Origin: Cytidiella melzeri
Lineage: Eukaryota; Basidiomycota; Agaricomycetes; Polyporales; Irpicaceae
NCBI GenBank assembly: GCA_022592445.1
Contig: JABYQR010000188.1
Span: 1 to 64,000 of the forward strand
Direction: 5' to 3'
Length of the DNA: 64,000 nucleotides
Under the pieces are notes generated by a model, which saw nothing but the letters and a program-made list of their open reading frames with translations, had not been told where the DNA came from and did not search any database. The stretch's first letter is position 1, and each line of letters begins with the position of its first letter. Positions 1 through 11,169 of this stretch are shown here, one piece after another. The translations under genes were made by a program, and so were the position numbers.

Positions 1-1
1 A

Positions 2-283
2 TCCGAGAACCACAAGAAAAGGGACTCGAAGCACCCTGACGACCCAGTTTGCAACCACTGTGGTGGTACCGGTCACTGGGGGGCGGTTTGCCTGAAAAGG
101 CTTCAAGGCGTCCCTAAGGGACAAAAAGTTGCTGCAACCTCGTCGACCTCGTCGACCACTACTGCGCCAAAGCAAGACGCGTCCAACGACAAGGATGCTA
201 AGATTGCTGCGCTCAAGGACATGCTTGACATCCAGAAGAAGCAAATGGATGAGATGGCAGCAAAAATCAATGCGGTTTTTTGA
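2..283 (+). CDS. gag: Gag C-terminus with CCHC zinc knuckle, partial
   Basis: Frame 2 is open from the window edge to TGA at 281-283. It encodes one retroviral-type zinc knuckle, C-X2-C-X4-H-X4-C, at nt 50-91 (CNHC, then GH, then C). A Thr/Ser-rich linker follows, then a charged helix that could form a coiled coil. Gag packages element RNA into virus-like particles in the cytoplasm. The pol frame is -1 relative to gag and overlaps its last codons. A run of six T (276-281) lies exactly at the overlap, so ribosomal frameshifting there is plausible but inferred. Confidence 0.8.
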   Translation, partial: SENHKKRDSKHPDDPVCNHCGGTGHWGAVCLKRLQGVPKGQKVAATSSTSSTTTAPKQDASNDKDAKIAALKDMLDIQKKQMDEMAAKINAVF

Positions 284-3200
284 AACGGACTCGTGACACA
301 GCCGCAGCTGCGAGTCCCCCTGATACCCTGTCCTTGTCTCCTTCGTCGTCCTCCTCGTCTTCTGCCTCGTGTACCATAGCAACTCCGTGCCCGTCATCTA
401 CTGTCTCTGCATGTACTATATCATCTTTAGACCGGTTATCGTCCCATTTCCGAATACATGTACTAGTAAAAGGTCTGAATAGAAGCATTCGCATTCCTGC
501 CATGATCGATTCAGGAGCTACAGCTTTATTCATCAGTCATCAGTTCGTCAAGAAGCATAAGATTATTCAGCACCCGCTCGAAAGGATTATCTCATTGCAT
601 AACATTGACGGAACTAAGAATAAAGCTGGCGGATTAACGCACTTCGTTCGCCTTACACTCACAGTTGGAGATCACACGGAAAAAGCAGAATTTCTCGTCA
701 CGGACTTAGGTCCAGAAGACATCATTCTTGGGCTACCATGGCTCAAGCGCGTAAACCCTACCGTCAACTGGGAAAAAGGAGAAATGACAATTCCGAGCGG
801 CTCGGAAGAATCTCCTGACGAACCTTTCCAGAAGGTTGACGGTAATCGCAAAGAACGTAGGCAGTGGGTCAAAGCCGGTATTATCCAAGACACCACTGAC
901 GAAGTCTGGTGTATGGCCGGCTTCACCTACTCTACTAAGCTTGCTGCCGAAGCAAACGAAGCTAAAGCTCATCGCTCCTTCGAAGACATTGTTCCCTCAG
1001 AGTACCATAGACACGCTAAAGTCTTCTCTGAGGAAGAGTCTAATCGGCTACCCCAGCATCAGCCCTGGGACCATTCGATTGATCTCAAACCAGACGCTCC
1101 TGAGACCATCAAATCGAAAGTTTACCCTATGCCCCTGAATGAACAAGCCGAGCTTGACAAGTTCATCCAGGAGAACCTATCCAAAGGTTACATCACGCCT
1201 TCCAAGTCTCCGATGGCTTCTCCAGTCTTCTTTATCAAGAAGAAGGATAACAAACTCCGACTTATTCAGGACTACAGAAAACTCAATGACATCACTGTAA
1301 AGAACCGCTACCCTCTACCGCTTGCCACCGACATCATCAACAAGCTCAAGGGTGCAAAGATCTTCACAAAATTCGATGTTCGTTGGGGATATCACAATGT
1401 CCGAATCAAAGAAGGAGACGAGTACAAAGCAGCGTTTGTTACCAACCGAGGACTCTTCGAACCTAAGGTCATGTTCTTCGGTCTCACAAACTCACCCGCT
1501 ACCTTCCAAGCTCTGATGGACAACATCTTTGCCGACCTCGTCGCCGAGGGCAAGGTGGCTGTCTATCTAGATGACATCTTGATCTGGAGCAACAACCTGA
1601 CAGAGCACCGCAAGGTTGTACATGAAGTCCTCGAGCGACTTCAGCAGCATGACCTCTACCTTCGGCCGGAAAAGTGCGAATTTGAGAAATCTGAGATCGA
1701 ATACCTCGGGTTGATCATTCGTGCCGGCGAAGTAGCTATGGACCCTGTCAAAGTCCAAGCAGTTTCTACGTGGCCCACACCCAAGAACCTCAAAGAAGTC
1801 AGAGGATTCATCGGGTTTGCCAACTTCTACCGCCGCTTCATTCGAGACTTCTCAAAGCACGCACGGCCTCTACACGACCTGACTAAGAAGGACGTACCGT
1901 TCGTCTGGGGTCCAGCACAGCAGACTGCCTTCACGATGCTAAAGAAGGCCTTTACCACTAAGCCTATCTTGGCAGTCTGGGACCCTGAACTCCCTACACG
2001 TCTAGAAGTCGATGCCTCGGGCTATGCGACCGGTGGAATCATCTCCCAGAAATCAAAGGAAGATGGATTCTATCACCCTATCGCCTACCGGTCCGCATCT
2101 ATGACTGAAGCTGAACGTAACTACGAAATCTTTGATCGGGAGATGTTAGCCATCACCGAGGCTCTCAAAGATTGGCGCCACTACCTTGAGGGGCTCAAGG
2201 AACCGTTTGAGATCTGGACAGATCACGCAAACCTGCAGTACTGGAAGACTGCGCAACACCTCACTCGACGTCAAGCACGTTGGTCATTACTCTTGGCTGA
2301 CTTCGACTTCGTGTTGGTACACAAGCCCGGTAGTACCATGATACATGCTGATCCTCTCTCTCGTCTTCACTCTCACGCTGTCACGGACGAAGAAGACAAC
2401 AAGGATCAGGTGGTACTGAAACCGGAACACTTCCGGATCCTCGCTACCAGTGCGCTCGCCACTGCTTCTCCACTCGAATCAAAGATCCGAGAATGCACGG
2501 AGCAAGAAGCAGAAGTCGCACAAGCTCTCGCTACCCTTCGCAAAAAGGGTCCTCGCAAACTTGTCGGCGGTTTACTCGAATGGGAAGAGAGTGACGGGCT
2601 CATCTATTACAAGGGAAAACTCTACATCCCTAACAACAAAGAGCTCCGTCACGAAATCGTCAAATCTTGCCATGACACACCCGCGGCTGGTCATCCGGGC
2701 AAACACGGCACCATAGAGCTAGTCTCACGACACTATTGGTGGCCGAAGATGAATGCCTTCATCGAGACTTACGTACTAGGTTGTGATCGCTGCCAACGCT
2801 ACAAGTCAGCTCCACACCCTAAAGCAGTACTACAGCCTCAGGAAACTCCGGCCGGACCTTGGGAACACGTCGGAGTAGATCTCATCACTCAGCTGCCACC
2901 CTCTAAGGGATTTGATTCGATCGCGGTCTACGTCGACCATTACTCCGATCAAACGCACATCATCCCTACTACCACTAAGGTTAACGCTGAGGGATTGCCG
3001 ATCTACACTACAAGGAAGTATTCCGACTTCACGGCATTCCCAAAAAGGTGTTCTCTGACCGAGGACCCCAGTTTGCAGCGCGCTTCATGCGTGCGCTCTA
3101 TCACCGCCTGGGCATAGAGACTGGTTTTACGACCGCCTATCATCCGCAAGGAAATGGCAAAGTCGAACGCAAAAACCAGGATATCGAACAGTATCTGCGT

Positions 3201-4079
3201 CTATTCTGTCAGCAACGACAAGACGACTGGGTCGATCATCTACCGGCGGCTGAGTTTGCACTCAACTCGCGAGTACACGCGGGTAACTCCCAAACACCGT
3301 TTGAAGTCATCTATGGATATCGCCCCGACTTCACCATACCAGTCGGCAAGCGAAGCAATATCCCATCACTCGATGAGCGCCTTGACAATATGGCTCGAGT
3401 ACGAAAGGAGACCGAAGCAGCTCTTCGTCTAAGCAAAGAAAAGATGAAGCAACTCTATGAGTCTGAGAAGCGCTCTCCACGCGTCTTCCAAGTAGGGGAC
3501 ATGGTCTGGCTGAACGCTAAGAACGTCCAGATCCACCAGGCTACCCCTAAACTCGGTCCTCGACAACTCGGCCCGTACAAGGTCATCGAACGCATTGGCG
3601 ATCTCGATTACAAACTCGATCTACCCAGCTATCTCCGAATCCACCCCGTCTTCCATATCAACCGTCTAAGTCCCTGGCACGACAACGGCAAAGACGTACC
3701 TCCACCTCCTGATCCTATCGTCATAGAAGGAGAAGAACAGTACGTCGTCGAAAAGGTGCTAGACAGCAGGCTACACGGACGTTGGAAGAAATTGCAATTC
3801 CTTGTCAAATGGGAAGGGTATTCAGACGGACACAATAGCTGGGAACCAGTAGAAAACCTCGAGAATAGTCAAGAAGCGATTGACGACTTCTACAAAGCAA
3901 ACCCCGGAGCGCCCCGGGTCATCAAAGCTTCACTCTTCGCGGATCTCCGCTCGCACTTTCGGGAATTCAATACCCAGACCGACCCCGCTTTCCTTCGCAC
4001 GATCTATCCATCTACATACGATCTTAGCTGGGATGAAGGCAAACACATCGGTCTGGATATCTCAAGAACATCACACTGA
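277..4079 (+). pseudogene. pol: Gypsy Pol polyprotein with frameshift in integrase
   Basis: The first open segment (to 3117) encodes an aspartic protease with DSGA near residues 77-80. It continues with reverse transcriptase (YLDD at about nt 1565-1576), RNase H (EVDASG, WTDH) and the integrase H2C2 finger plus the first catalytic Asp (VGVD). The second segment, in another frame and open to TGA at 4077-4079, carries the second Asp (SDRG), the Glu (GKVERK) and a terminal chromodomain (VKWEGY...SWEP). Frame 3 already reads as integrase from about 3012, so a lesion of about 1 bp lies near 2994-3003. Without it the protein would be about 1,265 residues, normal for this family. The chromodomain probably steered integration to marked chromatin. 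Confidence 0.88.
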
Positions 4080-4231
4080 CGGGTAACGTCGAGTCAACGA
4101 CACCAGAAGGGGAGAAACTTCCTAGCATCCTTCTGACTAGACAATCGGGGCAATTCTGCTGAATCCCTGTAGACGGGTAGAAGACCTCTATCACCACAGC
4201 ACAGTGATGCTTCGCGAGGACGCTCGATTTT

Positions 4232-4241
4232 AGGAGGGGGG
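4232..4241 (+). other. Polypurine tract of the first gypsy element
   Basis: AGGAGGGGGG sits just before the proposed LTR start (TGTCAT at 4245). This is the usual position for plus-strand DNA priming in LTR retrotransposons. Confidence 0.65.
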
Positions 4242-4244
4242 TAA

Positions 4245-5163
4245 TGTCATGGATGGCCTGACTAGCCCTTAATTTTCGCAATTTACCTCTTGTTTTTATC
4301 TGTAAAACTCCGGGCTACAACCTAGTTTCAATTCTCTCTGCATAAACTCCTTTGCACGTCTATTAAGCGCCCGTATCACGTGGCTTAGACGCTCCACACG
4401 GTCACATTACTTGCTACTACGTCACACTGGCATGTGACTTAGCTTAAGTAAGACCACATGGCTACAACCACATGGCTCAGCCCATAGCTAGGGTTTGACG
4501 TCATAGATACGTCCACATGGACTCCTTTTGTTCTTTCCTTATTGTTCTCTTTATGGAAGGATGTTCTCACAGGTGTGGGAATGGAATACAATAGTTGGTC
4601 TCCTTTTAGATAGATTCTCTCACGGGTAGAGTTCTTGGCAAGGTCTAGACAATAGCTATTGTTCTCCTTTAGGTAGTTCTTTTGTTCTTCGTTCACACGG
4701 CTTCTTGCAAAGCCTGCCCTCAACATGGTCTGTGCGCAGGTCCCTGAAGTCTATATATACTGCTACATGTACGCTCCTAGCCCCTCATCTCGACCTCTTG
4801 GTCTTTACTGGGCTAGGTAAGCAACCCACTCTTGTACTACATAGCTGGTAGTCACAATACTAACTTGGTCTTTACTGGGCTAGATATCTGTATAAGGTCT
4901 ATAGCTGGTGAGAGCATTGTGCTATACGCCTGCCACCACCTCGTCGTCGTCTTCCACTCCGTGTCCCTAGTTGTTACGTCGAGCTCCGTCTCCGTGACAA
5001 CGTGTAACGAGGCACAAGACGGTTCAAGAACTCACCAAAGGGACTTCTACAAGGCATCACGAGGGCAAGAGGCTATACGAGTACTGGTGCGAGTGACGAG
5101 GGTGTCCTCGCAAGCCACAAGAATGGTTGGCTTCTTGCGCCTGCCCTGCACTCGGGTCCTACA
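4245..5163 (+). repeat. Putative 3' LTR of the first gypsy element
   Basis: The LTR starts TGTCATGG after the purine tract. It contains a TATA-like TATATATAC near 4752. Downstream, about 66 bp is tandemly duplicated: both copies contain CTTGGTCTTTACTGGGCTAG (4797-4816 and 4864-4883), followed by ATAGCTGGT. The 3' end is uncertain because no second LTR is in the window; TCCTACA at 5163 is the best TGT...ACA match. Confidence 0.5.
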
Positions 5164-5787
5164 CGAGGCGAACACCTGACAAGCAGCAGCCTCGCGGCAG
5201 CAGCTGTTTATTCCCAACAGATGGACAACCATGTTCTGATCAAAGTGACAGAGTCACACCCAAACAAAGTCCAATCAAAAGCACCATCTCCGCATCAAGC
5301 CACGTTGGCCACTCTCTCGCTCCGGATTTCCGAGCCCAGCGCTTCAGCTTGCGAGTACCCTCGAATTTGCCTCTGTGTTTCTGTTACTCTCGAGGGGCAC
5401 CGCTCGTTGCACACAAGGACTCGTCGCATTGGATACACGGATCTCGGACAAGCTAAAAAGGGCACTGCACTCCGTTTTGGCCAACCTTGGTCAGAGGGAA
5501 CCTTTTCACGACATGTCTAGCCCAGTTCTCTCGCGTGGACTTGCATTGCCTGGAGTGATGCTATAGAAAATCTTCCAGTTGTTTTGTTTCAGGCATTAGA
5601 TATCTAACTACAAACTTTGTACTACGAGTAGCTCAGAATACGACCCCCCGAGTTACCACCCAAAAACCTTCCCACTTCTTGTTCGCGTTAGCTCGCTCGT
5701 GTCCAAGACTAGCGTCACTGTGTTCTCGTCCTGCGTTCTCGTGTCTCTCAACCATCCTTCTCAACTCCCAAAAACATTGTCTCATTT
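5164..5787. other. No convincing gene
   Basis: Only short overlapping open frames with no recognisable motif occur here. The stretch could be LTR remnant, a 5' flank of the following open frame, or neutral sequence. Confidence 0.4.
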
Positions 5788-6402
5788 ATGCCAGTGTTGA
5801 GCTCGGTATCTGAACCTGCTGTCAACAACCCTTGCCACTACTGTGGCCCACCAGAACCCACGTGTTGCCCTGAAAGAGCAGCTGACCTCCCCGCAAACCC
5901 ACCTTGTATTTTCTATAACTCACCCAATTTGCCCATCACTGTCTCGTTGAGTTCTCCCACCTCCGAGCCCCAACAAGACAACAAGTCTGAACTCGAGTCC
6001 TACCAAGACTCAGAGATATACTACGAGAATCCACCGTGTCACACTATCGCTTGTCCCCACAAACGAATTAGGTTAATACTGCTTCTGTTCGAGCTATACG
6101 AGGACCCCAACAACTTCCTCATCTAAAACCCTCCGGGCCCAGCACTGTTGCCGCAACCTTGCGAGAACTGCGAACCTCGCGTCTACGCCATTGATCCCCA
6201 CCTCGACTGCAACCTGAGCACCCGCTCCTACGACCGTCCATACGACCCCGAGTGCGAGGTCAACGTCATTGAGATTCTACTGCCCCACGTCGCGCATCTC
6301 GTGGTTCATTCTTGCGCTACCCACCCCGGCACGTTCGCCGTGATCTGCCAATACAGAGAGTCCAAGTACGTCGCGGGAAGGATTCCTGTTCCTGATCAGT
6401 AG
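5788..6402 (+). pseudogene. Hypothetical Cys-rich open frame with one internal stop
   Basis: Two open segments in the same frame (5788-6126 and 6127-6402) are separated only by a TAA at 6124-6126. Together they would encode about 204 residues. The first half has CHYC, CC and C-x4-C motifs and is Pro/Ser-rich; the second half contains CENC and a hydrophobic segment (IEILLPHVAHLVV). I do not recognise a family. It could be a decayed gene, a remnant of a transposon accessory frame, or chance. A TG-rich tract follows at 6420-6560. Confidence 0.3.
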
Positions 6403-6671
6403 GTGTCCCAGAGCAAGAAGAGTCTTGTTTTGTTGTGTTATATACTGTGTCGTGTTCCTTATTTCACTGCATCGTGTTTATTCAAGCTTTACTTTTGTAG
6501 TGTCCGCGTTTACTGCATTCTTTTCTTGTCTTGTGTCTGTGTTTGTGTTTGTGTCCTTCATCTGCCTTATCGCACGACGCAAAGCTCGTTTACATGCGCT
6601 ACTTCTAAAAAGCCTACTGGCTGCACTCGTTGCTACTTGTGATACCTTTCTTGTTACCTTTAGCAAAGCTT

Positions 6672-7190
6672 AGGACTCTTCAACCCACTCGCACACTTCA
6701 CACACAGCCCCACACAACTCGTTCACGTGATTGCCTCTAAGAGGTCTGGTGTGCTTGTTCCTGGCCCCTTTGTGTCCAGGGTGGTTGTTAGTGTTTCAAC
6801 GCCTTGTAAATCCCTCAGTGTGCATCACTGTTGTTTCTTGTGATTCCCTACATACCTGATCCCCTCCTCTTGCCCCTAGTTGTAGTGCGGCTCCCACCTA
6901 CCACTGGCACTCCTCACATCTCGTCACTTTGCGCTGCATCTTGTTGATTTGAGCCACATCTCGTTGCTTTGCGCCGCATCTTGTCGTGTCTTGTTGCCTC
7001 TTGCCACATTGCATCCCCTCTTGTTTGTGTTCAGGTGCAGCCTGGGACTCTTGGACCCACTCGCATCACATATTCACTCCACCCCTGTTACCACTCACAC
7101 ACGTGATCACCTCCCTCGAGGTCTGGTGTGTTTGTGCCTGGTCCCTCCGGGTCCAGGAGGTGTGTTAGTGTCTCATCGTCAAGGGCCTCT
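6672..7190. repeat. Diverged direct repeat pair of about 140 bp
   Basis: Positions 6672-6808 and 7045-7190 share GGACTCTT-x2-ACCCACTCGCA, an ACGTGATnnCCTC core, GAGGTCTGGTGTG, CCTGG and GTTAGTGT in the same order with many substitutions. This is an old duplication. Nothing resembling a gene is seen within it. Confidence 0.55.
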
Positions 7191-7199
7191 TTGTCCCTA

Positions 7200-9300
7200 T
7201 TATACTTGGACTTCCCTTTTGTTCAGCAAATCATTGTGCTGATGAGCATGAGGCAGTTCAGACGTCAACAGGACATATCTAACTTTTTGTGGAAATTCAT
7301 TCTAACAAGACATTTTCAGCTCCTATGATTTTGGGGCATATATTCAGAACACAGCCTGTGGCAGCGCTAATAAGCATGGGGCAGTTCAGACATCAACAGA
7401 CATATCTAACTTCATCTGGAAGTTGGTTCTCACAAGACTTTTTCAGCTCCTATATATTAAGGGCATATAAATTTCTAGAACACAGCCTGTGGCAGTTCTA
7501 CTGAGCATGAGGCAGTTCAGACATCAACAGGCATGTCTAACCTTTTCTGGAAGTTGGTTCTGACAAGACATTTTCAGCTCCTATATTTCAAGGGCATATA
7601 CTTGGAACACAGCCTGTGGCAGTGCTGATGAGCATGGGGCAGTTCAGACATCAACAGACATATCTAACTTGATCTGGAAGTTGGTTCTAACAAGAATTTT
7701 TCAGCTCCTATATTTTAAGGGCATATACTTGGAACACAGCCTGTGGCAATGCTGATGAGCTTGAGGCAGTTCAGACATCAAACAACATGTCTAACTTCAT
7801 CTGGAAGTTGGTTCTTCAGCTCCTATATATTAAGGGCATATAAATTTTTAGAACGCAGCCTGTGGCAGTACTACTGAGTATGAGGCAGTTCAGACAGTTA
7901 CAGACATATCTAACTTCATCTGGAAGTTGATTCTTCAGCTCCTGTATATTGAGGGCATATAAATTTCTAGAACACAGCCTGTGGCAGTTCTACTGAGCAT
8001 GAGGCAGTTCAGACATCAACAGACATATCTAACTTCATCTAGAAGTTGTTTCTAACAAAACATTTTCAGCTTCTATATTTTAAGTGCATATAAATTTTCA
8101 GAACACAGCCTGTGGCAGCTCAGACATCAACAGACATGTCTAACCTTTTCTGGAAGTTGGTTCTGACAAGACATTTTCAGCTCCTATATTATAAGGGCAT
8201 ATACTTGGAACACAGCCTGTGGCAGTGCTGATGAGCATGAGGCAGTTCAGACATCAACAGGCATGTCTAACCTTTTCTGGAAGTTGGTTCTGACAAGACA
8301 TTTTCAGCTCCTATATTTCAAGGGCATATACTTGGAACACAGCCTGTGGCAGTGCTGATGAGCATGGGGCAGTTCAGACATCAACAGACATATCTAACTT
8401 TATCTGGAAGTTGGTTCTAACAAGAATTTTTCAGCTCCTATATTTTAAGGGCATATACTTGGAACACAGCCTGTGGCAGTGCTGATGAGCTTGAGGCAGT
8501 TCAGACATCAAACAACATGTCTAACTTCATCTGGAAGTTGGTTCTTCAGCTCCTATATATTAAGGGCATATAAATTTTTAGAACACAGCCTGTGGCAGTT
8601 CTACTGAGTATGAGGCAGTTCAGACAGTTACAGACATATCTAACTTCATCTGGAAGTTGAGTCTTCAGCTCCTGTATATTAAGGGCATATAAATTTCTAG
8701 AACACAGCCTGTGACAGTTCTACTGAGCATGAGGCAGTTCAGACATCAACAGACATATCAAACTTTATCTGGAAGATGGTTCTAACAAGACTTTTTCAGC
8801 TCCTATATTTTAAGGGCATATAAATTTTTAGAACACAGCCCGTGGCAGTGCTGATGAGCAGAGGCAGTTCAGACATCAACAGACATATCTAACTTCATCT
8901 GGAAGTTGGTTCCCACAAGACTTTGTCAGCTCCTATATTTTAGGGGCACATATTCAGAACACAGCCCGTGGCAGTGCTGCTCAGCATGAGGCAGTTCAGA
9001 CATTAACTAACTTTATCTGGAAGTTGGTTCCCACAAGACTTTTTCAGCTCCTATATTTTAGGGGCACATATTTAGAACACAGCCTGTGGCAGTGCTGATG
9101 AGCATGAGGCAGTTCAGACATCAACAGACATATCTAACTTCATCTGGAAGTTGGTTCTAACAAGACTTTTTCAGCTCCTATATTTTAAGGGCATATAAGT
9201 TTTCACAACCCAGCCCATGGCAGTTCTAATGAGTATGAGGCAGTTCAGACATCAACAGCCTACCTATGCAACTTTTTCTGGAAGTTGGCTCTAACCAGAC
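7200..9300. repeat. Tandem array of ~120-130 bp units, about 17 copies
   Basis: A unit containing GAGGCAGTTCAGACATCAAC recurs with starts near 7250, 7380, 7509, 7636, 7763, 7882, 8001, 8113, 8239, 8367, 8493, 8612, 8731, 8861, 8988, 9107 and 9238. Spacings are 112-131 bp. Each unit also has TCTGGAAGTTGGTTCT, TTTTCAGCTCCTATAT, AGGGCATATA and GAACACAGCCTGTGGCAG. The spacing series 128-126-119-119 occurs twice, from 7509 and again from 8239, so a block of five units was duplicated with a 730 bp period. No long open frame runs through it. Confidence 0.92.
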
Positions 9301-9865
9301 ATTTTCAACTCCTATATTTTGGGTGCACATAGTGGTTTGTGTTCCATCAGCAGTGAGCACAGCAACCAATTGTTGCACAAAGTTTGACAAACATTATTTG
9401 CTTTCTGACCAAGAGTTACCAACCAAAGACAGCCTGTGTAGTTCCCATGAGGATGAGGCTGTTCATACACCAACAGGGAACATCTAGGATGTTCTGAGAG
9501 TGGATTCTGACACAACAATTCCAGCCTCTATATTTCTACAGCATGTATATTGTTTTGTTCTGATTTGCATCAGTAGCACTAGCAAGCTCACATCAAGCAT
9601 TATAACCACGTGTTGTGTCAGGAGTAAACACAGTTGTTCATCTTCTTAGCATTTGATGATATGACATGAGAAGCCACTGCATGTGTAAATTCTTGCAATG
9701 CAATGCAATGCACCATATTTCAGCCACTGTGCATTTGTTGCACATAACAACCTTGCAGTGCTTTTGGGGTGGCAACTAATGCAATGATGCATTGATGTTT
9801 GGATACAGGAGAAATGTCTTGTAAGTTTTTTTGTGATGGGCCGGAAGCCCTGATTCAACCCATCT
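9301..9865. repeat. Decayed edge of the tandem array, otherwise empty
   Basis: Around 9430-9545 the array order is still recognisable in degraded form (CAGCCTGTG, GATGAGGCTGTTCA, CACCAACAG, TTCCAGCCTCTATAT), so this is an eroded eighteenth unit. A short (GCAAT)n-like run lies near 9694-9711. No gene was seen. Confidence 0.6.
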
Positions 9866-9874
9866 GTATAAAAA
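9866..9874 (+). promoter_or_regulatory. TATA box of the secreted-protein gene
   Basis: TATAAAAAC lies about 170 bp upstream of the chosen ATG and is followed by a pyrimidine-rich stretch, as in many fungal promoters. Confidence 0.5.
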
Positions 9875-10040
9875 CCTCCCTTTCAGACCCTGTAACTCCA
9901 AATTTTTGCATCGCGCAGGTCGGTATGTATTTTGTTGTTCTACTGTCCTTTCATCGTGGGCTACCAAACTGAAATCATTGTTACAGCTGACTTCTAGTCT
10001 TTCCAAATTGTCTTTCATTGTCCTCTTGCTCGTTCAAGTC

Positions 10041-10730
10041 ATGCGTCTCTCAATCCCTTTTGTGTTGTCCACTGCCATTGTCTTCGGCATGTCCCATATG
10101 ATGACTGTATCTGCCATTCCGAACAATAGTCAAGGTTCTGGTAACCACGACAACTCGGAGAGATCAAGCGCAGACAAACCTAAGGTCACAGTCCTTCCCC
10201 CTGTTTTCCCTACGGAAGGCATGAGAGGTGACTACAGAGAGTTGCGGTAAGTAGTATACATGCTTCAGAATATATGATGAATGAAAGTTGTCTCTGATAA
10301 TCTTCTCATTCAAAGCATTCCAGTCGGCGAGTTCAACAAGCAAAGGCGGTCACCACCTCACTTCGATCATAGTGACGACCCTCGGGTGCAAAAGCAGTTT
10401 GAGGAAATTTGGAAGCATTTGGATGTAACGCAAAAAATTATACTAGAAGACTTACAGGGCGTGGGGAAAAGCGCCCCGAAAGATTTCCCCCCTCCGACCA
10501 ACCGTCCAGGTCACTTGGTACTCGAGGACGTTTTGGCCAAATGTGATTACGTTGAGGGCTTGGCAGGTAGATATGAGGCGGCAAGAGAGGGCCGTCCGCC
10601 GCCAGCCTTTCCCACCACAGCCAACCGTGAACATGAGAGCTTCGCCCCGCTGCCCGAGGAGGTCAATCCTCTCCCCAGATTAAAAGCGTTGGCATACAGG
10701 ATAGCAGCTTGGCCACGCCGTTGGCCGTAG
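10041..10730 (+). CDS. Predicted small secreted protein, two exons
   Basis: Exon 1 is 10041-10246 and exon 2 is 10316-10730. The 69 bp intron starts GTAAGT and ends CAAAG, and the frame is continuous across it. The product is 206 residues. The first 25 form a signal peptide (basic MR, hydrophobic core, cleavage likely after VSA before IPNN). The rest is polar and Pro-rich with almost no Cys, and its middle is helical (KQFEEIWKHLDVTQKII). An upstream in-frame start exists at 9906, but the 10041 ATG gives a clean signal peptide. I recognise no family. It lies between a satellite-like array and a transposon nest, a setting where fast-evolving secreted proteins occur, but a role as effector is not shown. 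Confidence 0.6.
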
Positions 10731-10932
10731 GTGCAGGGTGCTTGAGGGACCTTCGGAACTTATGTTTAGCCAATTTGCTATACACAGTATCAATTCTCAC
10801 CTTTGTCCCACCATTTTGCACTTCTGTCTGAACCTCGTTGCCGACACAAAGGCATTTCTCAGTGCGACGAATAGGGATATAAGTACAGTACATATATACC
10901 ACATAAGGCGCACCTCATGCAAGTAAACCGAG

Positions 10933-10986
10933 CCAAGCAATCTTGAACGACTAGAAATCCGCAAAGAAGAGAAACGTCTGCGGCAG
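10933..10986 (+). pseudogene. TRM61-like fragment, piece 1
   Basis: The bases just left of Plavaka-1 read LERLEIRKEEKRLRQ in one frame. If the element and one AG copy are removed, this frame runs into the TRM61-like frame that resumes at 17301. An in-frame TAA at 10924 means the exon would have to begin after it, for example at the AG acceptor at 10931-10932. No methyltransferase motifs are visible upstream. Confidence 0.45.
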
Positions 10987-11004
10987 CATCAGGAAATCCG
11001 TAAT
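10987..11004 (+). repeat. Left terminal inverted repeat of Plavaka-1
   Basis: CATCAGGAAATCCGTAAT matches the reverse complement of 17283-17300 with one mismatch. A perfect hairpin, CCAGGAT-AATC-ATCCTGG, follows at 11013-11030. Confidence 0.88.
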
Positions 11005-11169
11005 TTCCTACTCCAGGATAATCATCCTGGAATATCGCGATTAGCTCGAATACTTGAGAATAGAGAGAATACCTCAAATTATCCAATTGGTAGCAAAAGT
11101 ATTTGCGGAGCTTGCGAGGTAGTGGAAAATATGACAAGAGTACCTACTATTATCCGGGATAAAAGTACA

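Larger units (their letters stand above)
1..5163 (+). mobile_element. Ty3/gypsy chromovirus, 5' end outside window
   Basis: This stretch holds the gag end, pol and the 3' LTR of a gypsy-type retrotransposon read left to right. Domain order is zinc knuckle, protease, reverse transcriptase, RNase H, integrase, chromodomain, which defines a chromovirus. The 5' LTR and most of gag lie before position 1, so no target-site duplication can be checked. One frameshift in integrase makes this copy defective. The right boundary is an estimate: the LTR begins TGTCA after the purine tract, and a TCCTACA end at 5163 would give the usual TGT...ACA termini. Confidence 0.85.

Noticed and set aside
4245..5163. 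Exact right end of the first gypsy LTR
   Set aside because: Only one LTR is in the window. Other ACA sites (for example near 5177) are possible, so the end is given as an estimate only.
7250..9300. Regular repeats that might suggest a CRISPR array
   Set aside because: Units are ~120-130 bp, nearly identical along their whole length, without unique spacers. The genome is eukaryotic. This is a tandem satellite-like array.
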